Source of the DNA: Anadara kagoshimensis
Lineage: Eukaryota; Mollusca; Bivalvia; Arcoida; Arcidae
Direction: 5' to 3'
Length of the DNA stretch: 64,000 nucleotides
Assembly: GCA_021292105.1 (NCBI GenBank)
Contig: CM037861.1
Location: 59,317,245-59,381,244, forward strand
Part shown: piece after piece, positions 1 through 11,271 of the stretch
Layout: each line of letters opens with the position of its first letter
How positions within the stretch are numbered: the stretch's first letter is position 1
The notes under the pieces: model-generated
Databases searched by the model: none
What the model saw: the letters and a program-made list of their open reading frames with translations, nothing else
What the model was told of the DNA's origin: nothing
Position numbers and translations under genes: made by a program

Positions 1-374
1 ACATGTTTGTACTGAACCCTAAGGTGTACAAAATTCATGTTTATCATGCAACAAAGGATAAAATGTTTATGTATTATTTAAAAACATTGTACTCTATTTA
101 AGACTTCATGTGATGTAATTGTCAAACAAATGTTCTATTTCTATTGGCGTAACATTGTGATGGGAACAAAACGATTGACATTAAATGCGTTTTTAGTTTG
201 TTTTCATCACAATGTTCGTGAAGATTGTGTTAAAATGTGGTAGTAATTGTTATAACTATTCTGTTCATGGGATGATTGGCTCATTTGTCAACACTTCTTC
301 AAATCGATAAAACAAGAACATCTATTAAAGTACAAATGTAGGCAACACAATAACAATTATTGTGTCAATATGTC
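1..374. other. Unassigned AT-rich sequence
   Basis: No open frame of note, repeat structure or RNA gene is visible. It ends where the first FamA terminus begins. Confidence 0.5.
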
Positions 375-534
375 AAAAACAAGCATACCAATACATATTC
401 ATATCGCAATCCAAAACCAAATTAAATAAAATATTGAAAAATGGCAAATGAAGTTACACACGTGAATTTTAGTTAAGGAAAGTAAGACTCGTTGCTCTAG
501 AAGGGTAAGCAATTTCTGTTTAGCTATATATCAA
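375..534 (+). repeat. FamA terminus, diverged copy
   Basis: This copy starts with the AAAACAAGCATACCAAT-type outer end. It runs through the CACGTGAA block and the 'aagggtaagca ... tgtttagct' block that mark the family. Many substitutions suggest an old copy. It faces the minus-strand copy near 3.13-3.26 kb and could be the left end of one element of about 2.9 kb. Confidence 0.6.
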
Positions 535-1739
535 TCGTAGGATATGTTTTCACATAGTACAAATTATTTTGGGCAAAATTCTGTTAGGTTTTGTACACAA
601 ATTACCTTTCGTCTAAACGTACAATATATCAAGCATTTGCCAAACATATGCTAGATTCTTACGATGGGTTTTAAGTTGATATTTATTATAAAGCCTGTTT
701 TTATTTTACAGTATTAGACTGGCGTTTCAAAATAACATTTCTCATCAGTATTCTTTAATAATATTGAAATGAAAAAAATATTAGGACCCAATTGTATATT
801 ACCAAATCAGTCAAAAAGGCAAAAAGACAAAGGACAGACAGTTGTGGCGAGAGCTGGTGGTGACCTTATGTGCACATACGCATGAAGAGGACTAACTAAG
901 TAAGTAAGTAAGTAAGTAAATCAATCAATACATTGAAGAATTTAGTATAGTTTATTTAGGAAATTTTAAAAGCAGATAACTCTGGTGATTACCGTTTATC
1001 TGACAATACTTTGTATTGTCTTCTGGTTTTACGATTTCCCAAGAGATGCTTGGACCACCGTTTACATTCTGTACATTAAGCGTCAACGTCTACATATGTT
1101 TTATTCCTTTTTCTTAGAAATTTATTTATTAACGCATCTAATTAAGTAAGATATGGTAAAAGTAATTGAATAGTTCATTGTATAATTCTGATTCATTATT
1201 CAAACCCAAACATCCATGTTCATGTCCAAATAACAACCTTAAAGGCTCAAAAACTTGTAAATATAGAGTAAATTAAAGCTATTTTTTAAATTAATGTTTT
1301 AAGACTGTTTATAAAACAAATAATTGTCGTGAGTTTATTGGCATGCTCTTCGTCGTTGCATAAGGTTGCAAAGTTCACAGAATTTCAGATGAAATTTTTT
1401 GCTAAAATGTAATACTTTGAGGGGTATTAATTTCCATAACTTTGCTATATCTTACTATGTATCATTATGGCACCAATACCTCTTTGAAGCACATTAAAAC
1501 ATCAGACATTTCCATAAATCGCCATTTCATTGCCATCATTATCTTAATGATGTCCGTCGAATAAAAAAAACTACAATCATTACTATTTCCATTTGTATAA
1601 ATCAGCTTAATCATAAAGTCGGATTAGACGTCACAAGGCATCAGATTTATTAATGAAATAGAATAATTTATCTATAATCTGTAGTTATAATAAAATCTCT
1701 AAACTTCTAAATTGTTATGGTTCTATTAGGTTAATTACG
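535..1739. other. Unassigned, with a TAAG microsatellite and one diverged direct repeat
   Basis: A (TAAG)n tract lies at about 893-921. About 1,520-1,700 is a diverged direct copy of about 3,785-3,965; the shared blocks include 'gccatcattatctt' and 'cacaaggc/gtgtta'. No gene is seen. Confidence 0.5.
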
Positions 1740-2012
1740 TACGTCTAAGTAGGTCGTTGTCAATGGTATGTTTCTATCTATTACGTCAAGGTTGCACGTG
1801 GAAGTAGACCGCTTGTTGGTAGTACGTTTCTATCTATTAGGTCAAGGACGCACGTGAAAGTAGACCGCTTGTTGGTAGTACGTTTCTATCTATTAGGTCA
1901 AGGACGCACGTGAAAGTAGACCGCTTGTTGGTAGTACGTTTCTATCTATTAGGTCAAGGACGCACGTGGAAGTAGACCGCTTGTTCGTAGTAGGTTTCTA
2001 TATATTAGGTCA
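1740..2012. repeat. 56-bp tandem repeat, about 4.9 copies
   Basis: The phrase GTTTCTATCTATTAGGTCAA recurs at 1770, 1826, 1882, 1938 and 1994, exactly 56 bp apart. The central units are nearly identical and the outer ones diverge. Each complete unit carries a CACGTG hexamer, an E-box-type palindrome that also contains the ACGTG core. No coding capacity is visible. Confidence 0.92.
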
Positions 2013-2392
2013 AGAACGACACGAGTGAAAATTTGAACGCCTGTTCCAAAATCAAATATAAGGAGTTATTGTTTATCTTATATGGTTAGAACAGCAGACA
2101 GGCTGCTTCCATGCTTATGGAATCATAAGAAGTAGTTGAGTTAGTCAGCAGTCACAATGATCATTTTATTACGATACGAATCTTTTATCACAAAGGGGAA
2201 TTAACTCTATTTTTGGAGAGAAAAAACTAATATTCAAGTTTTTCTCCTAATATAATGTTAACGACTTATAATAGACGCCATAAAATACACAAGGAAATGC
2301 CCCAGATTTAGGACTGAATTCACACGCATCGAATGAAACTAGTTAAATAGGAGGTTACTTACGATTCCGGAAACTAGGTCTCACTATTTTTT

Positions 2393-2444
<52 letters not shown>

Positions 2445-3127
2445 TGGGATAATGATACATGTACACAGATGATTGCCAATTTGGTATGTTTGCTTTTAAA
2501 GAAGGTACAACATAGTTCGGCTCTCCTGGGTGGCTGACAGTAAAGCCGCCGATACATAGATAGCAGCCGTAGATATAATGATAGTGAAGGGGCGACATGA
2601 ACCGCTGTTTCGGTACTCAATTGTTAGTATACTGTTAATCTTTCGACAGGTCCGTTGTTTTTTATGACGCATGAGATTTTATTTCAGCGATGCAGTGATT
2701 ATATGTTGTTTTAATAAGCTTACTTTACAAAACTAAGAGCTTCAAAAAGAAGTATATAGCATTACAGAGAAAGCCGATATTCAATATACAAGTACACAAT
2801 GTCGACTTAGAAATCATATCCACCAGCAGCAGTAATATTAGCCAGTAATAACGTAGGCGTTACCAATATACACTTCTTGTATTACCACAAGGTTTTATAT
2901 TTTCTGCGTTATTGTCATGGCTATATAGCTTTTAATGCTTTTGTTACCATTCTAATGTATCAGATTCAATTTTAATTATTCAAATCACTACAAAGACGTT
3001 GATTATTATTTTTTCTATTTTGATCTTTATTCATGCAAAAAGCTTTTTATGTATAATCTATCATAAACACTTCTTGAACTAAAACAAATTAAAATAAAGC
3101 CTTGAACATTGTAAACTGAATAATAGT
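2013..3127. other. Unassigned, with a GT microsatellite and a FamA scrap
   Basis: Positions 2347-2386 are a short minus-strand FamA scrap ('ggaggttacttac...tccgg...ggtctcact'). A T-run followed by (GT)n lies at 2388-2441. The two short minus-strand open frames across this stretch read poly-Thr-His through the microsatellite and are not genes. Confidence 0.6.
2388..2441. repeat. (T)n(GT)n microsatellite
   Basis: About ten T residues are followed by more than 20 GT units, ending in a short T run. Confidence 0.97.
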
Positions 3128-3263
3128 ACAGGAGGTGCTTACCCTTCCGGAGCACCCGGCCTCACTTCCCTGGTGGAAGTTCGCGTGTTTAACTTGTCAA
3201 TTCAAAAGTTTTTACTTTTCTTTTGGATTGTGTTTCGGACATGTATGAGTATGTTTGTTTTTG
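3128..3263 (-). repeat. FamA terminus
   Basis: The copy is well preserved and reads, on the minus strand, from the outer CAAACATACTCAT block inward. It includes the CTTCCACCAGGGAAG stem and the GGTGCTCC...TAAGCACCTCC stem. It stops at 'cctgt', losing the inner half of the family. Confidence 0.85.
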
Positions 3264-4507
3264 ATTATATCTAAAATGAAGCCAAAATTGACCGCATGTT
3301 TGAAATCGAAGTTTAAATATTGCAAACACGCATCGGCTAAAGGCATGACTAAAACGGTGATATACGGCGCTCTTTGTGACATAAACAATTTATGTATATG
3401 TCTTACGATTAAAATATAACGTATGCAAATGCGATTTGCTCAAACTTCTTGAAAACGTTATAGACTTAAAATAAACACAGATTATGTAATAAGTCTTAAT
3501 GTGTCTTAAAACCTTTAAAATGAATACCTTTGTTACAATAAAAAACCTGACGGATAAACCTCTTTCTTCATTTTTTTCTTTTCCATATTATTTTTGATTT
3601 CATAATGGTCGACTTTCTGGACATCCTCTATATATCCAGTTCTGGACGATTTCTGTTTATGCTCTTTATTTTTTATTTTTTTGGTCAGTGTGGCATGCTC
3701 GTGGTTACTTAGAATTGCCATGCACACATTTTTCAGGTATCCGTGTTCTTAATTCAATAAAACACGGTGTCAGTGTATTCTATATATTGTCATTTCACTG
3801 CCATCATTATCTTTAGGATGTCCACAGAATATAAACCAAAGCTTGCATAACAGTTTCCATTACTAGATTGTGTTTAACACAACAGACGGATTGGATTCTC
3901 ACAAGGTGTTAGTATTATTGATGACAAAGAATGATTTTACATTTAATATGTAGGTTTATAATGAAATCCTTTAATATCTGACAAACACAATCAGCTTTTC
4001 TGGAAAAATCGTGTCAAATGACATTTCGTGCCTACGTAATAGATTTATTTAGGTAAATGTAAGCGTGACAATCCCTTCTATAAAAGCAGAATATTAAAAT
4101 AAAAGCCGCTTCTTGTTTATGTCAATGACAGATATAAATTCTTTTTAGAAAATACGTACGTGATTTTAATAAGCAAGTCAATGGCGATTTAGTTTTTAAC
4201 CAACCTAATTGGTATAGTAATCTCTGCTATTATCAAGGCTTTAATTGCAGATGAAACTAGACTGAAGGGTTTTGTAGGTCGAAAGCGTGCAATTTGATGA
4301 CGCCAAAATTCCCACCATAAAAGAAAAAAACATAACCTTGATTAATTTTCAACATACATTTGTTTTTTTTTTCAGTTCGCATAACGTTTTGCACGACACA
4401 ACAATAGATGTTGCCAAAAATCATGAAGTGAAAAAAGTAAATATCACCAACTAATGTGTAATCATAAAAGGATTTGGCCGAAAATAACCTCCCAAAATTT
4501 AATACCC
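3264..4507. other. Unassigned AT-rich sequence
   Basis: About 3,785-3,965 is the second member of the diverged direct-repeat pair shared with 1.52-1.70 kb. Two open frames (64 aa and 122 aa, minus strand) are present without any recognisable motif. Confidence 0.45.
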
Positions 4508-4728
4508 AGTCAGTTTTTACTTTGCTTTTGATATTGGGGTCTGGGCATAAACAAGTATATTTGTTATTGTTTGGGCATAATAAAAACGAATCATATAAAA
4601 TCAAAAAGAAACATACTAATAACACATATCAAATTCATAATTTCAAAATAAAAACTTTGAAACTGATGAATTAAGTTAAACACATGAACTTCAAACTGGC
4701 AAGTGAGGCCGGGTGCTCAACGTTAATC
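4508..4728. repeat. Back-to-back FamA outer ends
   Basis: A minus-oriented outer end (4,511-4,563, ending in the TTTTTACTTTGCTTTTG block) is followed after about 40 bp by a plus-oriented end (about 4,602-4,721, with GAACTTCAAACTGGCAAGTGAGGCC and GGGTGCTC). Two FamA elements therefore abut with outer ends facing each other, or one inserted beside the other. Both are diverged. Confidence 0.6.
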
Positions 4729-5116
4729 GAACAGATTCGACGTGAAGGAGAACGGCGACGTCACAATGAGTAGTAGATAGTCGCACGTAAAGTGAAGATA
4801 TCGACTGTCTGTCTCAAAAATAGGTAGTTTAAGAAAGGGGTATCCCACAAAACACAACAATATGCCGCCTTAAGAGCATGTGTGAGTTTTTCTCCAATGA
4901 ATTTTCCTTTATTATGTCAATTTTATTGAAGTTTTCTTCAGTTTCTGACGAAGAGAATTTTCTTGATTTCCAACTTGAATTGTAAAATTACTTTTGATTT
5001 TTTGTTACTTTTTACTTTTTTCGAAACCAAAATTTCATTTTACGCTGTCTTTTATAGGCTTATCCCCAAAGTTCTGTTTTCCATAGAATAGCATGCATTA
5101 AAATAGATTATTTTAG
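4729..5116. other. Unassigned sequence
   Basis: Nothing recognisable is seen between two FamA copies. Confidence 0.4.
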
Positions 5117-5400
5117 TCAAAAACAAACATACTAATCCATGTCCGAATCACAATCCAGAAGCAAAGTAAAAACTTTGGAACTGACAAGTTAGGTTAGACA
5201 CGTGAACTTCCATTAGGGAAGTAAGACCGGGTGCTCCGGAAGGGTAAGCACCTCCTGTTTAGCTAGCTACACCCGCCACGTGTGTTAGTAAAATTGTGTG
5301 AAAGGAACATGGGACTATGAGACGTCAAATATATCCAGGGCAATCCTGGACACCGAGACATCAAACTTATCAACAATACCGTGATGACGGCCATAGAAAA
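5117..5400 (+). repeat. FamA terminus, reference-quality copy
   Basis: This is one of the best copies. In order it shows an A-rich start, CAAACATACTAATCCATG, the AAGCAAAGTAAAAACTTTGG block, CACGTGAACTTCC, GGGTGCTCCGGAAGGGTAAG, CACCTCC, TTTAGCTAGCTACACCCG, CCACGTGTG, ATATATCCAGGGCAATCC, and a final block ending GTGATGACGGCCATA. With the minus-strand copy ending at 8,245 it brackets about 3.1 kb, as expected for two inverted termini of one element. Confidence 0.9.
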
Positions 5401-7194
5401 TTATATTTAGTTCAAATTTTGCTTTGCAGTTAATATGACCAATTCTGAAAACTACAGTATTGGTTAATGATGCCATAAATCATAGTCCAGTGTTACACGT
5501 GTCCTTATAGAAAATAATATTTCATTGACTTTGGTTGAAGAGTTTTGCAATATATTTTGGAATAACACATCTTTTTAAACATAAATATATTATAGTTCAA
5601 TGCTCAACATATTTACGTTAGGTTTTGTGCAAACCCCGTTGCTTTCACCTTGCCAATACTGCAGAGTATAGCTCTTTAAAACTATTACCAAATTTAAATA
5701 AGCAGGACCTAATGCTTTTATACAGTATATATATTACCTTTTGAACTTCTCATTTCCTCATGTTACCTTCGAAATTAACAAACAAATTCTGTAGGGTATT
5801 CTATGCATGTTATTGTTATGCTTTAAGACCATCTATTTGTATCAATTAAATAAAACTGATAAGTGTTTCGTGTTAAAAAAACAGAACTTTGTACTCTAGG
5901 TTAAGTGTGATGATACATATTGAAGGTCCCACATTTGCTGTGTATTTCGTTTAAAATGAAAAAAGTATTTACGCTTAAAATTCGGTTTTTGCAATAGTAA
6001 TCGCAACATTCTTTTCGCACCATTATGAATTGGAAAGGTGTTTTTATACATTCAGAATTGAAGCGATGTGTAATAATCCCTTTATACATTAAACTAACAG
6101 AAAATTGCCTGATAATAAGTATAAATATCATGTTTGTTGTTTTAGAACAAAATGTTTTTTGTTGGCTTATTAAAGTGCTGAGCCAAAATATAAAAAGGCG
6201 TCTAGGCACGAACCAGTGGTATTGATCATTATAATGAAGTACTGACCTACCAGAATGTCGTGTACAGAAACACGCCCCTATCTGTAACGACAAACAGGTC
6301 ATTATAACTTCAACGTTCATTAACTTATTACAGTAAACTCCAATGAATGTTAATTATCTTTCAATCCACCCACGTGGTTCTATATTTTTTAAAACAAGTT
6401 AAGATAAAGCCGTACATCTTCATTATACGTTTGCAAAAATGACAATTTATACACTATTTAATACATATTTAACTGGTTATTATTTCTAGATTTAATCAAT
6501 GTGGTTATTTTTTCTTTTTGATGGCTTTCACTTATCATTAGATGTATTCGAAAGTTTCAATATAGTTAAAAGCAAATGTTTCGTCTAATACAGATTAAGT
6601 TTTCATGAAAATGAATGACAAAAGTTGTTTTTGAAAAAATATCTCAAAACACCTACGTTGAAACCAATACTTAATGAATAAAAACCTCAACACAATACAT
6701 GACACGAATACTTTTTTATGAAGCTGAATAATCACTGATGTGTTATTGCAAACATTACCATTTCAAGGTTAAATGGTGTTTATTTTTGTATGTTGATACT
6801 TCCAATACTGTCTTTCATTGTTTTTTATTAGAATGAAAAGACAATTTGTAACTTTAAAACCAATAGCTGGATATAGCTAATGTATCTAAGAACATGGAAC
6901 AATACAAACGTTCACCTTGAAACAACCCATATAACATTGGAGACGAAACGAACCCATGAAAAAGACAAAAATATGTTGGTAGAAGTTCACGTTGAGGAAT
7001 TACACTTGTTTCACCTAATTTTTCAGATTAAAGTATTCAATTTGTGACTTGGACATGAATTAGTATTGTTTTTTTATTGAAAAAATAAATTAATCATAGT
7101 AACAGACATTTTGGGGCGAATAATTTTGGCTACTTAACTATGTGTTTTACTTGTACTTTAGTTATTATGATTATTTCTTTTTTCAATAAAAAAA
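5401..7194. other. Possible interior of a FamA element; no recognisable gene
   Basis: This lies between the facing FamA termini at 5.1 and 8.2 kb. The longest open frame is 139 codons on the minus strand (5,901-6,320). It shows no transposase, RT or other motif I can recognise, and its Cys, Phe and Ile content is that of AT-rich random sequence. If FamA is a DNA transposon, this copy is non-autonomous. Confidence 0.4.
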
Positions 7195-7490
7195 ACATAC
7201 TAATCCATGACTATGTCACAATATGTATGGTTTGAAAAATGGCTTTTGGTGCTCTATTGCGATATAGTTTTGTCTCTTCATTTCCGTTGTTATCTTTTAT
7301 GCATAAAACGTCACGCCATTAGATTGTTTACGACCAAATATATATCTAACTGATCGGTTCATAGCTAAACAAGAGGTGCTAACCCTTAGTAGAAGTTAAA
7401 TTCAATAACATTTTTCCTATTTTGTGAATCTCAAAGTTTGTACTTTGCTATGGGTTTGTGATTTGGACAATGCTTAGTATCTTGATCTTC
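7195..7490. repeat. Degraded FamA fragments
   Basis: Positions 7,195-7,230 resemble the plus outer end ('aaaaaacatactaatccatg'). About 7,363-7,480 resembles a minus terminus ('aggtgctaaccctt', 'agtttgtactttgct', 'ggacaatgcttagta'), with an internal deletion of the hairpin region. Confidence 0.5.
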
Positions 7491-7727
7491 CTTACTTGTA
7501 TTGGATTCCTAAACTCCATAAAAATATATAGCAGACTCATCTAAATGTATCTCTAACACAAATTTTGACAATCGTCAAAGATGGTCTTCAGTCTTATTTA
7601 AAAAAAGTATACTATGTAAATGTCATCTATCCTAGTGAGCTTGAAATAAAGACACGACTGATTCCTCAAGTTCTGCTGCATATTTAGACTTATACCTTAA
7701 TTATGACGCACACGAAAAGCTACATGT

Positions 7728-8245
7728 GAAACTTTATGACAAACGTGATGACATCAATTTTTCTATTGTCAACTTTCATTTTTTATGCAGCAATATGCCC
7801 TGCTTCACCTGCTTATGGTGTATTTGTTTCCCAGTTAATATGCTATGGTAGAGCTTGTTCCCACTACAAGAACTTTGTACAACGAAGTTGGCTGCTTGCA
7901 AATAAATTGTTGACTCGGGGATATTGCAAGCCTGGGCTTATCAAGGCCCTCAAAAAGTTTTATGGCCGTCATCACAGTATTGTTAATAAGTTTGATGTCT
8001 CTGTGTTCAGGATTTCCCTGGATATATTTGACGTCTCATAGTTCCATGTTCCTTTCACACAATTTTGATTACACACGTGGCGGGTGTAGCTAGCTAAACA
8101 GGAGGTACTTACCCTTGCAGTGCACCCTGACTCACTTCCCTGGTGGAAGTTCACGTGTCTAACCTAACTTGTCAGTTCCAAAGTATTTACTTTGCTTCTG
8201 GATTGTGATTCGGACATGGATTAGTTTGTTTGGTTTTGAATATTT
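7728..8245 (-). repeat. FamA long terminus, about 520 bp
   Basis: This copy extends further inward than most. The inner part (7,728-7,960) contains 'tatgcagcaatatgccctgcttcacctgc' and a block around 'ttgttgactcggggatattgc'. These reappear in opposite orientation near 15.24-15.43 kb and 28.15-28.37 kb, and in the same orientation at 26.14-26.29 kb. The 101-codon plus-strand frame across it (7,736-8,041) has a hydrophobic start but belongs to the repeat, is not preserved in other copies, and is not called a gene. Confidence 0.85.
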
Positions 8246-8287
8246 GTGTTTGATCAATACACAAATCGATCGAATATGCGAGTTTTC

Positions 8288-8625
8288 CGAAAACACGGAA
8301 GTACAATAATTCATGACTTTTGTGGTTGTTTATAGTACTTCAATTTAGAAGCAATCGTCGCTTAAAACACTTGTGTATTGGGTAAAAGTATTTTATCACG
8401 TCATATATTGTAACAAGGTTTAACGTGGGTAAATAAAGAAGCCTTTGATAACTGGGGAGAGCATAAGCTATTTTTATGTGATTGATTAAAGATTATATTA
8501 GCATTTTAACGTAATATATATAGACGAAAGATATAGGTTATTTAGGGTCAAAACTGATCGTTAATGGTTCCCATTATTCTGTCTGGTAAAACACTGTTCT
8601 TGTGAAGAACTGGATACTTTGTAAA
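8288..8625 (+). repeat. Direct duplication, copy 1
   Basis: The segment aligns with 9,152-9,478. Shared blocks include 'aaacacggaagtacaata', 'cttgtgtattgggtaaaagt', 'tatcacgtcatat', 'aacgtgggtaaat', 'ataagctatttttatg' and 'aatggttcccat'. The two copies differ by many substitutions and small indels. Confidence 0.85.
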
Positions 8626-8678
8626 CATCAAAATTAATTGAAAAAAGCAAACATTTCGAAAAAGAGTAAGCAATAAAA

Positions 8679-8827
8679 AACAAACATATCAATCCATGTC
8701 CAAATCACAACCCAAAACCAAAGTAAACACAAACATACCGATCCATGTCCAAATCACAACCCAAAACCAAAGTAAAAACAAACATAATAATCCATGTCCA
8801 AATCACAGCCCAAAAGCAAAGTAGAAA
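8679..8827 (+). repeat. 49-bp triplication of a FamA outer end
   Basis: The outer 49 bp of FamA is present three times in tandem, with CAAACAT at 8,681, 8,730 and 8,779 and each copy continuing into CCATGTCCAAATCACA. Only the third is joined to the rest of the terminus. Confidence 0.92.
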
Positions 8828-9035
8828 CCTTGAAAACTGACATATTGAATGAACTTCCACTAAGGAAGTGAGGCTGGGTGCTTTGGAAGATTAAACACCT
8901 ACTGTTTAGGTAGCCACACACGCCGAGAATTAAGAATTAAAGTATCATGGGAGTATGGTCAAATATACCCATGACAATTTTGGAAACAGAGGCACCATAC
9001 TTATCGATAATACTGTGACGACGGCAATAAAGAAC
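8828..9035 (+). repeat. FamA terminus, body of the triplicated-end copy
   Basis: This continues the third 49-bp unit with GAACTTCCACTAAGGAAGTGAGG, GGGTGCTTTGGAAG, the 'ctgtttaggtagccacac' block and 'cttatcgataatactgtgacgacggc'. It lies between the two copies of the 8.3/9.15 kb duplication. Confidence 0.75.
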
Positions 9036-9151
9036 CTTGATTAATAACAGTTCCTGGTACGATTATTTGCGTAATGCTCGTGCTGTATTGTAGTGTATTG
9101 TTGATTTTTGTACAAATAAAAAAAAGAATTTTATTTAAGCTGCTAGTATTG

Positions 9152-9478
9152 GGTAAACACGGAAGTACAATAGTCCATTATTTTTATGTATGTTTATAGT
9201 ATCTCAATATAGAAGCTATTGTCTCTAAAACGCTTGTGTATTGGGTAAAAGTGTATTCTATCACGTCATATAGACGACAAAAATAGTGTAATGGATTAAA
9301 CGTGGGTAAATTTAGAATAACTGTGAAGAAGATAAGCTATTTTTATGAGATTAATTAAAAGATTATGTTAGCGTTTTAATGTAATATATAGAGAAAGATA
9401 TATGTTAACCAGAATAAAAATAATGGTTCCCATATTTAGAAATGCTGGTACAAACACTGTCCTTCAGAGATTTTGGTA
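9152..9478 (+). repeat. Direct duplication, copy 2
   Basis: This is the partner of 8,288-8,625. About 860 bp separates equivalent positions, and a FamA terminus fills the gap. Confidence 0.85.
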
Positions 9479-9679
9479 TCAACATTAACAAAAAAGAAAA
9501 CATTAAGCCTGAAACTAGACTCTGAAATTAATTTCAAACCTTATTATTTCTATTTTAGTGGTGATGTTTATTTACCTAATCATTAAAAATTGAGACTACG
9601 GTCTAAGCTTTTAGTTGAATTTTATCTACAGTTCCAACAGTAGATTCAAAATGCATGCTACATTACATTACAATTGATA

Positions 9680-9790
9680 AACATGATGTCTCTGTATCTA
9701 TGTCTCTGTATCCAAAATTATCTTGATTATATTTGCCGTCCAATAGTTTAATGTTCCTTTTTATTCTCATGTTTGATTACATGTGAAGGA
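9680..9790 (-). repeat. FamA inner fragment
   Basis: It matches the inner blocks ('gatgtctctgtatc', 'tatatttgccgtcca', 'tgttcctttttattctcatgtttgattacatg') and breaks off before the hairpin region. Confidence 0.55.
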
Positions 9791-10389
9791 TAACTTCCCA
9801 GTTATACCTGTTTTTTTTCCATTTTAACGGTTACTGTAACTGTCTCATGCCTAGTTATTCTAAATAAAGCCACGTTTATATGGAAATTTATTTTAAAATG
9901 TTGAAAACTAAAAAATTTAAAGACAAATACGGATTTCAGGAAATTGAGCCGAATAACCTCCACTTTGTCATCGTCAGTGCCAAAAATACGCAACTAGATT
10001 ACGCCTTGTATTCTAATCGTTAGATTCTGAAACCAGGCAGTAGATATATGTCTAAAATGTCATCACGTTTTACATCTTTTTTGTATGTTCACAAAAAACA
10101 TTGCCGTCGGATTTTTTATGAAAAAATTTATACAAAAATCAAGAATAATAGTTAAAATACGTTTAAGCGCCGTAACAATTTCATTTAGAGAATGGCCATT
10201 TTATCAAAGTGGAGAAGCGCTATATAGATGCAAGACACCTGTAACAATTAGCTTTAAATAGAGAAACCTCAATAAAACAGTTATTTCACACTGTAGAAAA
10301 ATAATCAATGGCTAGTGGTGTTTTAAAGTGTATACTAGTAAGTAATTAGGCTTCAGATGAGCTTATGTGACAATTATATGTTCTATTTG
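9791..10389. other. Unassigned sequence
   Basis: No gene or clear repeat is seen. A 63-codon minus-strand frame has no recognisable feature. Confidence 0.4.
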
Positions 10390-10760
10390 GATACCTATCT
10401 AAGACTTCATCGGTGATAAATACAGAATTTCATTCCGTAACGACGGATATCAGTCATGTTGTATGACTTCTAATTGACCAAACATCAAATATTTGATTAA
10501 AACATAAATATTCAACAAATAACAATAAAACTAAGATGTCAGATATCAGAAAAATAAGGTATTGTATTCAAATTGTACTGCTTCTTTTGTTTTGATATTT
10601 ACACTACACAACAGAAGCGGTACAACTTATAAATCCTTTGTGATCACAAAAACAAACACACCGCTCCATGTTTGATTAATAAAGCAAGAAATTTAAAACT
10701 AGGAAATTAAGTAAAACATCTTTCTTCCACGAAGAAAGAGAGTTCAAGAGATTTGAAAGT
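10390..10760 (+). repeat. About 360-bp direct repeat, copy 1 (left of LINE)
   Basis: It shares 'gacttcatcggtgataaat', 'ttcattccgtaacgacgga', 'tcagtcatgttgta', 'aattgaccaaacatcaaata' and 'gtgatcacaaaaacaaac' with 13,386-13,745. A partial third copy follows at about 13,738-13,880. Its right end contains the start of a FamA plus terminus. Confidence 0.85.
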
Positions 10761-10925
10761 GTAGGCATCTCCAATTTAGCTAGCTACACGTGCAAATTTG
10801 AGGAAGGAACATAGAATTATTGGACGACAAATATATCCAGGGTAAATCTGGATAACGACTGGGCAATCATGCTTATCAATAATACTGTGATACGTGCCAT
10901 AAAATGTTTTGAAAGCCTTGGTAGG
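10648..10925 (+). repeat. FamA terminus, diverged
   Basis: The outer end overlaps the direct repeat. Recognisable blocks are 'tccatgtttgattaataaagcaag', 'catctccaatttagctagctacacg', 'atatatccagggtaaatc' and 'cttatcaataatactgtgatacgtgccataaaa'. Confidence 0.7.
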
Positions 10926-11271
10926 ACTAGCCTTGTGATATCCGTGCGTCAACAATTTATTTGTATGCTAATCAAAATTGCCTGTAGAGGCCATCAAAGG
11001 CACCTCTATCAAAAGTGGCAATATCGCAAAAGAACATTGCATCATGCTGCAAAACACCCTCATAGTCATCGCCAGAGCCAGCAAGCTTTATTACGTCCGC
11101 AATGTCATCACGAACGACAGCTAAATTACGTGCGCATTGTCGTCGCCAGTTCCAATGATCTGTCCAAATGTCTCTGTAAGTGTAATGTTATAAGAATAAA
11201 AAGACAGGAACCCAACACAATAGTTCAAATAATTTTGTATCTCCGTCACAATGTCACATAGACATTTTATC
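10926..11271. other. Diverged FamA-interior-like sequence
   Basis: It contains 'gaggccatcaaaggcacctctatcaaaagtggc', which has a faint counterpart near 13.98 kb, followed by a short less AT-rich stretch (11,060-11,160). The 130-codon plus-strand frame (10,869-11,261) starts in FamA and has no recognisable domain. Confidence 0.4.

Noticed and set aside
4257..4674. Overlapping 122- and 66-codon frames
   Set aside because: The plus frame runs through FamA ends, and neither frame has a recognisable motif.
5901..6320. 139-codon minus-strand frame as a host gene
   Set aside because: No recognisable domain, no supporting context, and a composition typical of AT-rich random sequence.
7736..8041. 101-codon plus-strand frame with a hydrophobic, signal-like start
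   Set aside because: It lies inside the FamA terminus. Equivalent positions in the other long copies are interrupted, so it is a repeat by-product.
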